Assembly (NCBI GenBank): GCA_030656215.1
Contig: JAUSOD010000053.1
Coordinates: forward strand, 1 to 64,000
Source of the DNA: Azoarcus sp.
GTDB taxonomy: Bacteria > Pseudomonadota > Gammaproteobacteria > Burkholderiales > Rhodocyclaceae
DNA: 64,000 nucleotides
Direction of reading: 5' to 3'
Shown here: positions 21,517 to 35,900 of the stretch, one piece after another
Numbering within the stretch: position 1 is the stretch's first letter
How the letters are laid out: each line of letters opens with the position of its first letter
Position numbers and translations under genes: made by a program
The notes under the pieces: generated by a model
Database searches by the model: none
Seen by the model: the letters and a program-made list of their open reading frames with translations, nothing else
What the model was told of the DNA's origin: nothing

Positions 21517-22026
21517 TCAGTGCCCCTTGCTGCCGTGCAGTCGATCCATCAGCGCGTAGAGCACGCCGGAGAACAGGAAGGTGACGTGAATGCCGACCAT
21601 CCAGCCCAGTTCGCGGTCGGACATGTTGGCCACGTTCATGAAGCCCTTGAGCAGTTCGATCCCCGAGATCGCAACAATCGACCCGATCAGCTTGATCTTA
21701 AGATCAGAGAAGCCGATGTGCCCCATCCAGTCGGGACGATCCTGGTGGCTGTGCAGATCCTCCATCTTCGAAACGAAGTTCTCGTAACCGCTGAACATGA
21801 TGATGATCAGCAAGTTCATGATCAGCGCGATATCCACCAGAGACAGCACACCGATGATCAGCTCACCGCCGGAGGCGGTCATGATCTGACCAAAAATGTG
21901 CCAGACCTCCTTGATGAACTTGAACAGCAGCACCACCATCGCCAGCACCAGACCAAAATAGACCGGCGCCATCAGCCAGCGACTGGAGAACAGGAGGTGT
22001 TCGAAACCGTTTTCGATTCGTTTCAT
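21517..22026 (-). CDS. yqhA: YqhA-family (UPF0114) inner-membrane protein
   Basis: Uncharacterised membrane protein of 169 residues with three to four hydrophobic segments (LMAPVYFGLVLAMVVLLF, LSLVDIALIMNLLIIIMFSG, LIGSIVAISGIELLKGFM and a C-terminal helix). The start MKRIENGFEHLLFSSRW is the conserved N-terminus; the longer open frame upstream is not conserved. The middle segment SKMEDLHSHQDRPDWMGHIG is characteristic of the family. No function is established. Confidence 0.85.
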   Translation of the reverse strand: MKRIENGFEHLLFSSRWLMAPVYFGLVLAMVVLLFKFIKEVWHIFGQIMTASGGELIIGVLSLVDIALIMNLLIIIMFSGYENFVSKMEDLHSHQDRPDWMGHIGFSDLKIKLIGSIVAISGIELLKGFMNVANMSDRELGWMVGIHVTFLFSGVLYALMDRLHGSKGH

Positions 22027-22087
22027 GAAGATCCAGGATCGGTATTCGGAAAGATGCGATTGTAGCAGTGCACCATTGAAGCAATGC

Positions 22088-22825
22088 TCATTTACGGCAG
22101 ATGTGCTCCAACACATTGCGCACACGCACCATGGCTTCCTGCAGCACCAGTTCAATGCTGTCGAAATGAATGCCGTGCTCGCTCGAAGCCCGTCCCGCGG
22201 CGCAATTGACCACCACATTGATCGCCGCATACGGCATGTCGAGTTCGCGCGCCAGCACGGCTTCCGGCATACCGGTCATGCCGACCAGATCGGCGCCGTC
22301 ACGCTCCAGCCGATTGATCTCAGCAGCGGTCTCGAGACGCGGCCCCTGCGTAGCCGCATACACGCCACCATCAAAAACGGCCTCACCTGCCTCGCAGGCT
22401 GCCATGATCAGACGCTGGCGCAAGGCTTCGTCGTAAGGACGGGTGAAATCGACGTGTTTCACCGGCTTGTCCGCACCATCGAAAAAAGTGCTGTGACGCC
22501 CCCACGTGTAGTCGATGATCTGATCCGGCACGGCCAGCGTGCCGGGCCTCAGATCGGCCCGGATTCCGCCCACCGACGCAACCGACACGATCGCACTCAC
22601 CTTCGCCTGCTTGAGCGCCCAGATATTGGCCCGGTAATTCACCTCATGCGGCGGAATGGTATGCCCGTAGCCATGACGCGCCAGAAAGACAACCGGCTCA
22701 CCACACATCGTGCCGAAGGTGAGCGCACCTGAAGGTTCGCCATAGGGCGTACGCACCACCTCGCGACGAGTAATTTCCAGCGTCGACAGCTGCGTGAGTC
22801 CGGTACCACCAATGACGGCGAGCAT
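22088..22825 (-). CDS. S-methyl-5'-thioadenosine / thioinosine phosphorylase family
   Basis: Purine nucleoside phosphorylase fold enzyme of the MTAP/MTIP group, which salvages the methylthio-nucleoside by-product of polyamine synthesis. The 245 residues begin MLAVIGGTGL. Conserved blocks are FLARHGYGHTIPPHEVNYRA (phosphate and substrate site), YAATQGPRLETAAEI and GADLVGMTGMPEAVLARE. Betaproteobacterial members are usually called S-methyl-5'-thioinosine phosphorylase, but the adenine versus hypoxanthine preference cannot be decided by eye. The conserved region begins at the chosen ATG; eight residues upstream are not conserved. Confidence 0.85.
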   Translation of the reverse strand: MLAVIGGTGLTQLSTLEITRREVVRTPYGEPSGALTFGTMCGEPVVFLARHGYGHTIPPHEVNYRANIWALKQAKVSAIVSVASVGGIRADLRPGTLAVPDQIIDYTWGRHSTFFDGADKPVKHVDFTRPYDEALRQRLIMAACEAGEAVFDGGVYAATQGPRLETAAEINRLERDGADLVGMTGMPEAVLARELDMPYAAINVVVNCAAGRASSEHGIHFDSIELVLQEAMVRVRNVLEHICRK

Positions 22826-22997
22826 GGCGTGTTCTCCAGTGTCCAGCAAAAAGGGGCGCGGATTTTAGCATGTAGCGGGATCGGGCCCGAGTGATCCGGC
22901 AAACCGACGCACGACTGCCAGTCGCATCAGGATAATTCATGCTGCGCCGCGGCAGCACGTGTTAGAATCAGCGTCTTTTCAAAGACTTCCCGCCTCC

Positions 22998-24812
22998 ATG
23001 TCCCGTTCCATCCGCAACATCGCCATCATCGCTCACGTCGACCACGGTAAAACCACCCTTGTCGACCAGCTCCTGCGCCAATCCGGCACCTTCCGCGAGA
23101 ACCAGCAGATGGGCGAGCGGATCATGGACTCGAACGATATCGAGAAGGAACGTGGCATCACGATCCTGTCGAAGAATTGTGCCATCCAGTATGGCGACAC
23201 CCACATCAACATCGTCGACACCCCGGGCCACGCCGACTTCGGTGGCGAGGTCGAGCGCGTGCTGTCCATGGTAGACAGTGTGCTGCTGCTGGTCGATGCG
23301 GTCGAAGGCCCGATGCCGCAGACCCGTTTCGTCACCCGCAAGGCACTGGCGCTGGGCCTCAAGCCCATCGTCGTGGTCAACAAGATCGACCGCCCGGGTG
23401 CGCGTATCGACTGGGTGGTCAATCACACCTTCGACCTCTTCGACAAACTCGGCGCTACCGACGAACAACTCGACTTCCCGGTGATCTACGCCTCCGGTCT
23501 GAACGGTTTTGCGGTCGAGAACGTGGACGACGAACGCGTCGATATGCGCCCCCTGTTCGAAGCCGTCCTCAAGCACGTCAAGCAGCCCGAAGTCGACCCC
23601 GAAGGCCCGCTGCAGATGCAGGTCTGTTCGCTCGACTACTCCACCTACATGGGACAGATGGGTATCGGCCGCATCAAGCGCGGCCGCATTCGTCCGAACC
23701 AGGAAGTGGTCGTCATGTACGGCGACGAAAATCGCGGCAAGGGCAAGATCAGCCAGATCCTGACCTTCAAGGGCCTGGAGCGTTCGGCTGCCGAGTCGGC
23801 TGAAGCTGGTGACATCGTGCTGATCGCCGGCCTGCCGCAGGTCAACATCGGCGTCACCATTTGTGACCCCGAATGCCTCGAAGGCATGACCCCGATCGCG
23901 GTAGACGAGCCCACCCTGACGATGAACTTCATGGTCAACTCGTCACCGCTTGCCGGTCGCGAAGGCAAGTTCGTCACCAGCCGCCAGATTCGCGAGCGCC
24001 TCGAAAAAGAGCTGCTCAAGAACGTCGCCCTGCGGGTGAACTTCACCGATGACTCGGACGTGTTCGAAGTTTCCGGCCGCGGTGAATTGCACCTCACCAT
24101 TCTGCTCGAGAACATGCGTCGTGAAGGCTACGAGCTCGCTGTGGGTCGGCCGCGCGTGGTGTTCAAGGAAATCAACGGCGTCAAGTGCGAGCCGTACGAG
24201 ATGCTCACCGTCGACGTGGAAGAGGATCACCAGGGCTCGGCAATGGAAGAGCTCGGCCGCCGCCGCGGTGAACTGCAGGACATGCAGCCGGACGGTAAGG
24301 GCCGCGTGCGCCTCGAGTACCGCATTCCGGCACGTGGTTTGATCGGCTTCCAGGGCGAATTCCTGACCATGACCCGCGGCACCGGTCTGGCCAGCCACGT
24401 GTTCGATGACTACGGTCCGATGGCAAGCGCCATGGCCGAGCGTCGCAATGGCGTGCTGATCTCGCAGAACGATGGCGACGCAGTAGCCTACGCGCTGTGG
24501 AACCTGCAGGACCGCGGTCGCATGTTCGTCAGCCCGGGCGAAGCCCTGTATGAAGGCATGATCATCGGCATCCACACCCGCGACAACGATCTCGTGGTGA
24601 ACCCGATCAAGGGCAAGCAGCTCACCAACGTTCGTTCCTCGGGCACCGATGAAGCCGTTCGGCTGATTCCGCCGATCGGCCTGTCGCTGGAGTCGGCTAT
24701 CGAATTCATTGCCGACGACGAGCTGGTCGAGATCACGCCAAAGAACATCCGCCTGCGTAAGCGCCACTTGAAAGAAAACGACCGCAAGCGCGCAACCAAG
24801 GCCAACGCCTGA
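22998..24812 (+). CDS. typA: Ribosome-associated GTPase TypA/BipA
   Basis: Translational GTPase related to EF-G and LepA that helps 50S assembly and growth in the cold or under stress. The start [20 protein letters not shown] gives 604 residues. G motifs are [26 protein letters not shown] and NKIDRPGAR. Domain II, EF-G-like domains III and V, and the BipA-specific C-terminal domain ([19 protein letters not shown]) follow. A perfect intrinsic terminator lies 20 bases after the stop. Confidence 0.97.
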   Translation: MSRSIRNIAIIAHVDHGKTTLVDQLLRQSGTFRENQQMGERIMDSNDIEKERGITILSKNCAIQYGDTHINIVDTPGHADFGGEVERVLSMVDSVLLLVDAVEGPMPQTRFVTRKALALGLKPIVVVNKIDRPGARIDWVVNHTFDLFDKLGATDEQLDFPVIYASGLNGFAVENVDDERVDMRPLFEAVLKHVKQPEVDPEGPLQMQVCSLDYSTYMGQMGIGRIKRGRIRPNQEVVVMYGDENRGKGKISQILTFKGLERSAAESAEAGDIVLIAGLPQVNIGVTICDPECLEGMTPIAVDEPTLTMNFMVNSSPLAGREGKFVTSRQIRERLEKELLKNVALRVNFTDDSDVFEVSGRGELHLTILLENMRREGYELAVGRPRVVFKEINGVKCEPYEMLTVDVEEDHQGSAMEELGRRRGELQDMQPDGKGRVRLEYRIPARGLIGFQGEFLTMTRGTGLASHVFDDYGPMASAMAERRNGVLISQNDGDAVAYALWNLQDRGRMFVSPGEALYEGMIIGIHTRDNDLVVNPIKGKQLTNVRSSGTDEAVRLIPPIGLSLESAIEFIADDELVEITPKNIRLRKRHLKENDRKRATKANA

Positions 24813-24832
24813 TTGCTGCAAGCGCAGCGCAA

Positions 24833-24869
24833 AACGCCCCGCCAGTTCATTCAGGCGGGGCGTTTTTTT
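24833..24869 (+). terminator. Rho-independent terminator of typA
   Basis: An 11-base perfect stem (AACGCCCCGCC with GGCGGGGCGTT), a 10-base loop and a run of seven T residues follow the typA stop. Four A residues on the left could let it also serve the converging MFS gene. Confidence 0.92.
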
Positions 24870-24896
24870 GTCGGTCGCGCTTCCTCGGAATCACAA

Positions 24897-26123
24897 TCAG
24901 GGCATCTGCCTGACATCCATTTTCGAGCAGTCGGACACAAGGGCCGCACGGACCGCATCGCGCCGCTCCACCACCTTGAGGATCAGCAACAGTACCGTCC
25001 CGACAGCCATCACGGCTGCGGCCATATACAGACCTGCCGTATAGCTGCCGAACAGGGTACCCAACCATCCGGTTATGGCGGGGCCAATGATCTGCGCTAC
25101 ACCATAGGTAAGCGTCATCTTGCCCATCATCTTGGCCGGACGGGTCGGGTAGTAACGTCCGGCCATGGTCAGCACCAGACTCACCATGCCGATGAAGGTG
25201 CCACCAAACAGCAGGGCACCCAACAGCGTGGCAATCAGCCCACCGACCATTACCGGAAGCAGAATGCCAACAATCTGCAGCACTGCTGCAAGAATCAAGG
25301 CATTGAGGTCACCGCTACGCCGGGCGATGAGATCCCAGTTGAAGCAGGCCGGCGCAGCACCAATGCCGATAGCCAGAAAAGCCAGGGTCCCCTGCCCTGC
25401 CAGGCCCGGTAGTCGATCGACGATAGCCACGATGAAGGTGGCGCTGACCACGTAGCCAACGCCGGCGCAGAAGTACGCCGCCATGAAAATGCGCATGAAC
25501 AGGGCGCTCGGCGGCCTGTCCTCCATCTTCTGCCCGGTCTTGGTCAGTCCGCTACGATCGGGCGGCGGCAACCAGCGCAGCGCCGGGACCAGCAATACGC
25601 AACCGATGGCGGCGAACGCAAACCACTGCTCGCGCCAGTCCAGCCATTCGGTCATCAAGGCCACCGCCGCCGCACAACCGGCAATACCGAGCCCGACGCC
25701 GGAAAAATGGATGCCCAGCTCGCTGCGATGGTTGTGCCGGATCAGCCAGTTGAGAATCAACCCGGTGCCCAACAGCATGCCAGCGGCACTGCTCAGCCCG
25801 GCAACGAAGCGTGATATCGCCCACACCGTGACATCGGTACTCAGCCCCATCACCACGGTACTGAGCACCGCGAGGACCATGCCGATCCTGTACAGACGAT
25901 CCTTGAGCACCAGATCGCTGATCAGCGAGGCGATGACCGCACCACTCAGATAGCCCGCATAGTTGATCGCGGCCAGCCAGCCAGCCTCGGCAACGCCAAG
26001 CCCTGCTTGTTGCTGCATCAGCGGCAGCAACGGCGTATAGGAAAAACGTGCCACGCCCAGCACCAGCAACAGGCTGAAGATGCCTGCGCCAAGTACCTTC
26101 AGACGCGCTCTCTGTTCGTTCAT
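24897..26123 (-). CDS. MFS transporter, YbfB/YjiJ family
   Basis: Major facilitator superfamily permease of 408 residues with about twelve hydrophobic segments. The N-terminal signature LGVARFSYTPLLPLM and the following GWLAAINYAGYLSGA are characteristic of the YbfB/YjiJ subgroup. A short hydrophilic loop (SGLTKTGQKMEDRPPS) separates the two six-helix halves. Substrate is unknown for most members. It converges on typA across the terminator and is not closely linked to the HNH gene 112 bases upstream. Confidence 0.85.
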   Translation of the reverse strand: MNEQRARLKVLGAGIFSLLLVLGVARFSYTPLLPLMQQQAGLGVAEAGWLAAINYAGYLSGAVIASLISDLVLKDRLYRIGMVLAVLSTVVMGLSTDVTVWAISRFVAGLSSAAGMLLGTGLILNWLIRHNHRSELGIHFSGVGLGIAGCAAAVALMTEWLDWREQWFAFAAIGCVLLVPALRWLPPPDRSGLTKTGQKMEDRPPSALFMRIFMAAYFCAGVGYVVSATFIVAIVDRLPGLAGQGTLAFLAIGIGAAPACFNWDLIARRSGDLNALILAAVLQIVGILLPVMVGGLIATLLGALLFGGTFIGMVSLVLTMAGRYYPTRPAKMMGKMTLTYGVAQIIGPAITGWLGTLFGSYTAGLYMAAAVMAVGTVLLLILKVVERRDAVRAALVSDCSKMDVRQMP

Positions 26124-26235
26124 GTTGCCGCACCCTACGTATTATTTTGTGTGGACCAACCACTGGCGATGCGATCAATTCTGGTGACGCAAGTTGAAAA
26201 CGGATGCCCGGATACCCGAAAACCCGGTCAGCCAT

Positions 26236-26613
26236 TCAAGAAGAGGGCTTTCCGCTCCCGATCAGTGCCTTCAGATTCGCAAAGGGCGAATGGGTGGCGA
26301 CCGAGCCACCGCCACCAGCCGACACACTTCCATTGGCCTTCATTTCCAGTTGGCGCTGATGTTCGTTGTCGTGGCAATAGATGCACAACAGCTCCCAGTT
26401 GCTGCCATCGGGCGGATTGTTGTCATGATTGTGATCGCGATGGTGCACGGTGAGCTCACGCAGATTCACCAGTGTGAACTCGCGTGCACAGCGCCCGCAG
26501 ATCCATGGATAGATCTTGAGCGCCCGCTCGCGATAGCCCTGATCGCGTGTATCCGACGTACGTCGGGCATCCGCGACGATGCGGTCCAGCTTGGCATGAT
26601 CAATTTTTTTCAT
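26236..26613 (-). CDS. yajD: YajD-type HNH nuclease-domain protein
   Basis: Small HNH-family protein of 125 residues starting MKKIDHAKLDRIVADARR, with a GGGAGA ribosome site. Zinc and catalytic residues are visible: CGRC, the ELTVHHRDHNHDNN core with paired His, and CIYCHDNEHQ. This matches E. coli YajD, whose role is unclear and which is shorter by about ten residues. The extra glycine-rich tail (SAGGGGSV) is probably disordered. A nuclease activity is inferred only from the fold. Confidence 0.85.
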   Translation of the reverse strand: MKKIDHAKLDRIVADARRTSDTRDQGYRERALKIYPWICGRCAREFTLVNLRELTVHHRDHNHDNNPPDGSNWELLCIYCHDNEHQRQLEMKANGSVSAGGGGSVATHSPFANLKALIGSGKPSS

Positions 26614-26705
26614 GATGTCTCCCATCCACCACCTTGCCAGCCTGACAAAGAAACCAATACCCCGGCTCCGACGCATATCTGGCGCGACTACACGCCATCC
26701 TACCC

Positions 26706-28643
26706 TCAACCTGCAGCGGATTCGATCTGCTCGGAGATCAGCAGCCAGTTCTCCTCGTGCGTATCGAGCGCATCGGTCAGCTTCTGCAACTCGCGCCCGA
26801 GCTCACCGATCAGTTGCGGCGGCAAGGAGGTGGTCAGACGCGCTTCCAGCGCATGTTTGGCGGTCTGCAGGTCGAGGATGGTCTGTTCGAGCTTGCCCAG
26901 GTCGCGCTTGAGTCGCTTCAGTTCCTCGGGCGTCTTGCGCACCGCGGCGACCACCGGGACAGGCTGCACGACGGGTTCCTTCGTACTTTTGAGCGAGGCC
27001 TTCAGCTCCTCGCGCGCGCGCTTGGCTTCGTCCAGCAGATAACGCTGGTAGTCATCGAGGTCACCGTCAAAGGGTTCGATACCGCCGTGCGACACCAGCC
27101 AGAATTCATCGCATACCGAGCGCAACAGCGAACGATCGTGGCTGACCAGCATCACCGTGCCTTCAAACTCATTAAGCGCCATCGCCAGCGCCTCGCGGGT
27201 CGCGAGGTCGAGGTGGTTGGTTGGCTCATCGAGCAGCAACAGGTTGGGACGTTGCCACACGATCATACATAGCACCAGACGGGCCTTTTCACCGCCGCTC
27301 ATCGTGCCCACGGCCTGCTTGACCATGTCGCCGCTGAAATTGAAGGTGCCGAGGAAGGTGCGCAAGTCCTGCTCGCGACCGCTCTGCCCGGCGGGCAAGC
27401 CCTCCTTGGCCAGACGCACCATGTGTTCGAGCGGATTGTCGAGCGGGCGCAGCACGTCGAGTTCCTGCTGTGCGAAGTAGCCGACCTTGAGCCCCTTGCC
27501 CTCGGTCACGATGCCGCTCACCGGTTTGAGCGCGCGCGCCACGGTCTTGACCACGGTTGACTTGCCCTGCCCATTGGCACCGAGAATACCGATCCGCTGG
27601 CCGGCCATCACCGACTTGCTGACGTCACGAACGATCACGGTCGACGGTGTGCCGGGCGCTGCGTCCTCAGCCGGCGGGTAGCCGAAACACGCATGCTCCA
27701 TCGCCAGCATCGGGTTGGGCAGGCTGGCGGGCTCCTTGAACTCGAAGGTGAAGTCCGCGCTGGCGAGCACCGGCGCCAGCTTTTCCATCCGGTCCAGCGC
27801 CTTGACCCGGCTCTGGGCCTGCTTGGCTTTGCTGGCCTTGGCCTTGAAGCGGGCGATGAACTGCTGCAGGTGGGCGATCTTGTCCTGCTGCTTGACGTAG
27901 GCGTTTTGCTGCAACTCCATCTGCTGTGCGCGCGTGTCCTCGAAGGTACTGTAGTTGCCGCCATAACGCACCAGCTTGGCATTGTCGATATGCAGGGTGA
28001 CGTTGGTGATCGCGTCGAGGAACTCGCGGTCATGGCTGATTACCACCATGGTGCCGTTATAGCGCTTGAGCCAGGCTTCGAGCCACACCAGCGCATCGAG
28101 ATCGAGGTGGTTGGTGGGTTCGTCGAGCAGCAGCAGATCGGACGGACACATCAGCGCCCGCGCCAACTGCAGCCTCATCCGCCAACCGCCGGAGAAGCTG
28201 TTGACCGGGTTGCACAGCTCGGTGGTCTTGAACCCGAGGCCCAGGATCAGGGCCTGCGATCGTGCCTGGGCATCATGCGCACCCGCGTCGTGCAGCGCCA
28301 TATAGGCGTAGGCCATGCGCTCGCCGTCGCCGCTCGCCTCTGCCGCATGCACTTCGTTTTGTGCCGCAAGCAGCGTGGTGTCGCCTTCGATCACGAAATC
28401 GGTAGCCGACTGGTCGGTCTCCGGCATGTCCTGCGCCACCTGCGCCATATGCCACTGGGCGGGGATGCTGAAATCGCCCCCATCCTCGTGCAGCGTGCCG
28501 TTAAGCAGGGCAAACAGGGTCGATTTCCCGGCGCCGTTGCGCCCGACCAGACCGACTTTCTCGCCCGGATTCAGGGTGACAGAGGCGTTATCGAGCAACA
28601 CCTTGGCGCTGCGGCGCAGGGTGACGCCTTTAAGAACGATCAT
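26706..28643 (-). CDS. ABC-F ATPase, YheS-like
   Basis: Soluble ABC-F protein with two ATP-binding cassettes, a family that acts on the ribosome rather than in transport. About 645 residues. Cassette 1 has GRNGAGKST, signature FSGGWRMRLQLARAL and Walker B LLLLDEPTNHLDLD. Cassette 2 has GANGQGKST, MSGGEKARLVL and a second LLLLDEPTNHLDL. The inter-domain linker (about 245-300) is rich in Lys/Ala/Gln. A C-terminal coiled coil follows. The start MIVLKGVTLRRSAKVLLDNA is the conserved one. It is transcribed after galU. Confidence 0.92.
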   Translation of the reverse strand: MIVLKGVTLRRSAKVLLDNASVTLNPGEKVGLVGRNGAGKSTLFALLNGTLHEDGGDFSIPAQWHMAQVAQDMPETDQSATDFVIEGDTTLLAAQNEVHAAEASGDGERMAYAYMALHDAGAHDAQARSQALILGLGFKTTELCNPVNSFSGGWRMRLQLARALMCPSDLLLLDEPTNHLDLDALVWLEAWLKRYNGTMVVISHDREFLDAITNVTLHIDNAKLVRYGGNYSTFEDTRAQQMELQQNAYVKQQDKIAHLQQFIARFKAKASKAKQAQSRVKALDRMEKLAPVLASADFTFEFKEPASLPNPMLAMEHACFGYPPAEDAAPGTPSTVIVRDVSKSVMAGQRIGILGANGQGKSTVVKTVARALKPVSGIVTEGKGLKVGYFAQQELDVLRPLDNPLEHMVRLAKEGLPAGQSGREQDLRTFLGTFNFSGDMVKQAVGTMSGGEKARLVLCMIVWQRPNLLLLDEPTNHLDLATREALAMALNEFEGTVMLVSHDRSLLRSVCDEFWLVSHGGIEPFDGDLDDYQRYLLDEAKRAREELKASLKSTKEPVVQPVPVVAAVRKTPEELKRLKRDLGKLEQTILDLQTAKHALEARLTTSLPPQLIGELGRELQKLTDALDTHEENWLLISEQIESAAG

Positions 28644-28734
28644 GCAGGTGAAACTCCAGTAATTGATTTGCCAACAACGACACTGGCCGGACATGCCGGC
28701 CAGGTGCAACAAAAGTCCCGCATTCAGTGCGCAA

Positions 28735-28771
28735 GCGGGCAGCGTGAGTACTGCTCCCCGCGCCTGCCCGC
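28735..28771 (-). terminator. Inverted repeat downstream of galU
   Basis: GCGGGCAG at 28735-28742 and CTGCCCGC at 28764-28771 form a perfect 8-base stem with a 21-base loop directly after galU. A T-rich stretch follows only about 20 bases later on the minus strand, so termination is possible but not typical. Confidence 0.3.
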
Positions 28772-28781
28772 CTGATTTTTC

Positions 28782-29675
28782 CTACTTCTTCCCCGCCCCT
28801 GAGCCGAAGCGCTCGTTAAGGTAGGCCGAGAGTTCCTCGCCGATTTCATGGTGGCGCAAACCAAGCTCCACCGTGGCTTTGAGGTAGCCAAGCTTGGAGC
28901 CACAGTCGTAACGCACGCCCTGAAACTGGTAGGACAACACCGCCTCCTCCTTGAGCAGCGAGGCAATGGCGTCGGTGAGCTGAAGTTCGCCGCCTGCGCC
29001 AGGCTTCAGTGCGCGAAGGTGATCGAAGATGCGCGGTGTCAGGATGTAGCGACCGACCACCGCCTGCGTGGTGGGCGCCTCTTCGGGGCTCGGCTTTTCG
29101 ATGATGCCGGTTACCCGCTGCACCTCGCCGACCTGGCTTTCGGTGCTGACGATACCGTACTGGCGCGTCTCTTCGCGCGGCACGTTCATCGTACCGAGCA
29201 CCGAACAACGGTGGTAATTGTACACCCCGACCATCTGCTGCATGATCGGCTCGGCACCGTGGTTGTCGAGCAAGTCGTCGGCGAGGATCACGGCAAAGGC
29301 CTCGTCGCTGACCACATGGCTGGCACACAACACGGCATGGCCCAGACCCAGCGCTTCGGACTGGCGGATATAAATGCAGTTTACGCCCTTGGGCACTGTC
29401 TTCTTGACGATGTCGAGCAGCTCAGTCTTGCCCCGTGCCTCGAGTTCGGTCTCGAGTTCGTAGGCTTTGTCGAAGTGATCCTCGATCGAACGCTTGGTGC
29501 GGCCGGTGATGAAGATCATGTCGGTAATGCCTGCCGCTACGGCCTCTTCGACCGCGTACTGGATCAAGGGTTTGTCGACGATCGGCAGCATTTCCTTCGG
29601 ACTCGCCTTGGTCGCAGGCAGGAAGCGGGTGCCCATGCCGGCCACCGGAAATACCGCCTTGGTAACTTTCTTCAT
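28782..29675 (-). CDS. galU: UTP-glucose-1-phosphate uridylyltransferase
   Basis: Makes UDP-glucose for LPS, exopolysaccharide and trehalose synthesis. The 297 residues start [13 protein letters not shown] with the nucleotide motif [43 protein letters not shown] and [10 protein letters not shown] follow. The longer open frame upstream lacks family similarity. It sits downstream of ligA with a 70-base gap and upstream of the ABC-F gene. Confidence 0.97.
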   Translation of the reverse strand: MKKVTKAVFPVAGMGTRFLPATKASPKEMLPIVDKPLIQYAVEEAVAAGITDMIFITGRTKRSIEDHFDKAYELETELEARGKTELLDIVKKTVPKGVNCIYIRQSEALGLGHAVLCASHVVSDEAFAVILADDLLDNHGAEPIMQQMVGVYNYHRCSVLGTMNVPREETRQYGIVSTESQVGEVQRVTGIIEKPSPEEAPTTQAVVGRYILTPRIFDHLRALKPGAGGELQLTDAIASLLKEEAVLSYQFQGVRYDCGSKLGYLKATVELGLRHHEIGEELSAYLNERFGSGAGKK

Positions 29676-29745
29676 CGTGTTCGACTCCCGGAGTGTTCTG
29701 ATAAGTGTCTGTGTAAATCCGTGTCCCGCTGCGTCGACGCCAAGC

Positions 29746-32897
<3,152 letters not shown>

Positions 32898-32911
32898 ATT
32901 GATTCCTGTTG

Positions 32912-35900
32912 TTACGCTGCGACCGACTCGGCCAGGCGCAGCGCCTCTTCGATATCCACTTCCACCACCCGGGACACGCCCTGCTCCTGCATGGTCACGC
33001 CGACCAGCTGTTGGGCAATCTCCATTGTGATCCGGTTATGACTGATAAAAATGAACTGCGTATGCGATGACATGCGCTTCACCATCTGCCCGTAGCGCTC
33101 TGTATTCGTATCGTCCAACGGCGCATCCACCTCGTCAAGCATGCAGAACGGCGCCGGATTCAATTGAAACATTGCAAACACCAGCGCGATAGCGGTAAGC
33201 GCCTTTTCACCCCCCGACAACAGCTGGATGGACGTGTTTTTCTTGCCCGGTGGCTGGGCGATGATCTGGATGCCCGCATCCAGGATCTCGTCGCCGGTCA
33301 GCACCAGTTCGGCCCTGCCACCGCCGAACAACTGCGGGAACAAGTCGGCGAACTGGCGATTCACCGTGTTGTAGGTTGCCTGCAGTTGCTCGCGGGTTTC
33401 ACGGTCTATTCGTCGGATCGCATCCTCGAGTGTACCGATGGCCTGTGTCAGGTCGTCGGTCTGGGCATCCAGGTAAGCCTTGCGTTCGGACGCAGTCCTG
33501 AGCTCGTCAAGCGCCGCCAGATTGACTGCACCAAGCTCGGCGATTTCCCGCGCCAGCCTGGACACTTCCCGCTGCAGGGTGCTTTCCTTGGGGTCGGATG
33601 CCAGCAGCGGCGTCAACGTGGCTTCATCCGCACCCGCCTCAATCAGCCGCTCGTCGAACTGGGCCGAAGCCAACTCCGCCGCCTGCACCGCCAGACGCAA
33701 TTCGGCCACCCGCGCACGGATCGGGCCGGCCTCCTGCTCTGTGCGCATGCGCAGCTCTTCAGTCTGGCGCAATGTCGCCGTTGCCAGTTCGAGCGCATCA
33801 CGCCGTGCCGCAAGCGCCGCCTCACGGCTGCTGCGCAAGCCCAGGGCCGTTTGCAGGGCATCGCGACTGCGAATATCGTTGGTCACCTCCAGTTCCTGCT
33901 CACGCAAGGCCTGTTCGGCAACGACACGCTCAAGTTGTTCCGCAGCCAGCTGCAGGTTGCGGGCAAGGTCTTCGAGCTTGCCCGCGCATTCGCGCTCGGA
34001 GAAGCGCGCCTCCTGCAGCTCACGGGCGCAGGTCTGCTCCAGCGCCCGAAGCTCGCGCAGGCTGTGCTCGCGCTCGCGCAAGACATCGACTGCCGTGTCC
34101 AGACGGTGGCGTTGCAGTTCGGCAAGCTCCTCGGCACGGGCGACCTCAAGATCGGCACGGGCGAAGTGCTCGTGCTCGGTGGCTTCCAGATGCACCAGGT
34201 CGCCGAGGTCGCGCTCGAGCTGGGTACGGCGTTCATCGGCCCGATTGCGCGCCTGGGCAAGCTTCAGCACTTCGACCTGCTCGGCATGCAAGCCAGCCTG
34301 TGCAGACTGGAGCTCCCGCCGCAGCACGTTGATGCGCTCCTGCAGCTCGCTCGCAGCCGCCTCGGCGCCAAGCAGTGCGTCGTGCGCACCACGCGCATCG
34401 TCTTCGAGCACGGCCTGCTGCCCGGCAAGTTGATCGATCTCGCGCTGACGCTCGATGACGCCATGGGTTCGACTGTCGGGGACGAAGTGGATCAGTGCAT
34501 GACGACTCAGCACCTGTCCGCGCGCGCCGACCAGATGCACGCCGGGTTCAAGCAAGGCACGCTGCGGCAACCAGTCCTCGAGCCGCTCGACGGCGAAATA
34601 ACCCTGCAACCAGTCCTCCACCAGCGGGCGCAGCGTGGCGTCGGTAAGTTCGACGTGCTTGATCAAGGGCTCCGCACCTTCGGGCACCAGCAGGCCTGGC
34701 CGAGGCAGCGCAGCAGCCCCAAGACCGAGCGCGAGCGATTCCGGCGGCAGCTCGTCGAGCATCCCGCGTGCCACCGAATCGGCCTCCGAATCGTCCGTGG
34801 TCAAGGCTGCGAGCCGCTCGCGCAACACGGCTTCGACTGCGGCCTCCCAGCCGGCCGCCACGCGCAAGCTGCGCCACAGAGGCGGAAGCTCGGCGTGGCC
34901 GTGGCGCTTGAGCCAGTCACCGAGCTTGCCCTGCGACTGTACCTTGGCCTGCAACTGCACCAGCGCATCGCGGCGGGCGCGCAGATCGGTGAGGCGGCGC
35001 TGCACCGCACGCTCGTGCTCGAGCGCCGACTTCAGCGCGGCCTGGGCGTCGGGCAGGCGTCCCTGCAAACCTGCCACCTCATGCTGCTGATCCTCGAGCG
35101 CATCCTGCAGCGCCTCCACCCGTGCCTCGCGCTCAGCGAGCATTGCGCCGTCCGGCCCCTGGATCGCGCCACGCTCGGTTTCGAGCCGGGCACGCCGCTG
35201 CTGGAGCGCCTCCAGTGCGCGGGTGGCGCTGGCGCGATTGGCCTCCTCCACCCGCAATTGCTGTTCAGTCTGCGCCAGCTCGCGCCGCGCCGAACCCACC
35301 GTGGTGTCCGCGGCAATGCGCGCCGAGTCGGCATCCGGCACCCGGTCCGCAATCTCGGCATGCCGCCCTTCTGCTTGCTCGGCCCGCATCGCTGCGTTAT
35401 CGGCAAGCGCTTCCCAGCGCAGGCGGTCGGCAGACAGCGCCTCGCGCCGTGCGCTCCAGTGCCCCTGATCCAGCGCCAGCTGCGCAACGCGCGCCTCCAG
35501 ACGTTTGCGCGTTTCGGCAAGGTGCTGAAGTTCGGTTTCAAGACGGGTCACCTCGGCGCTGACCGCAAACAGATCACTCTGGGCCAGGTGCACCGTTTCG
35601 GATGCGGCGAAATGCGCATCGCGGGCTGCCTCGATCGCAGCTTCGAGCTCCTGCAGGCGGGCGCTGTCGGTTTCGATCTGGCGCGTGTTGCGATTGAGTT
35701 CGTCAGCCAGGCGCTGATGCTCGGCGCGCGCCTCGTTACGCTTGATCAGCCACAACAGTTGCTGCTTCTGGACATGGGCACTGCTGAGCGCGTGGTAGCG
35801 CTCGGCGATCACGGCCTGGCCTTCGAGATGACCGATACGCTCGCCGAGCTCCATGCGAATATCGTCGAGACGGGCAAGGTTGTCGCCCGCATCGGACAGC

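Noticed and set aside
22930-22975. Promoter for typA with TAGAAT and GCTGC/GCAGC dyad
   Set aside because: TAGAAT is a fair -10, but no -35 is found at 16-18 bases, and the dyad is short; not strong enough to list.
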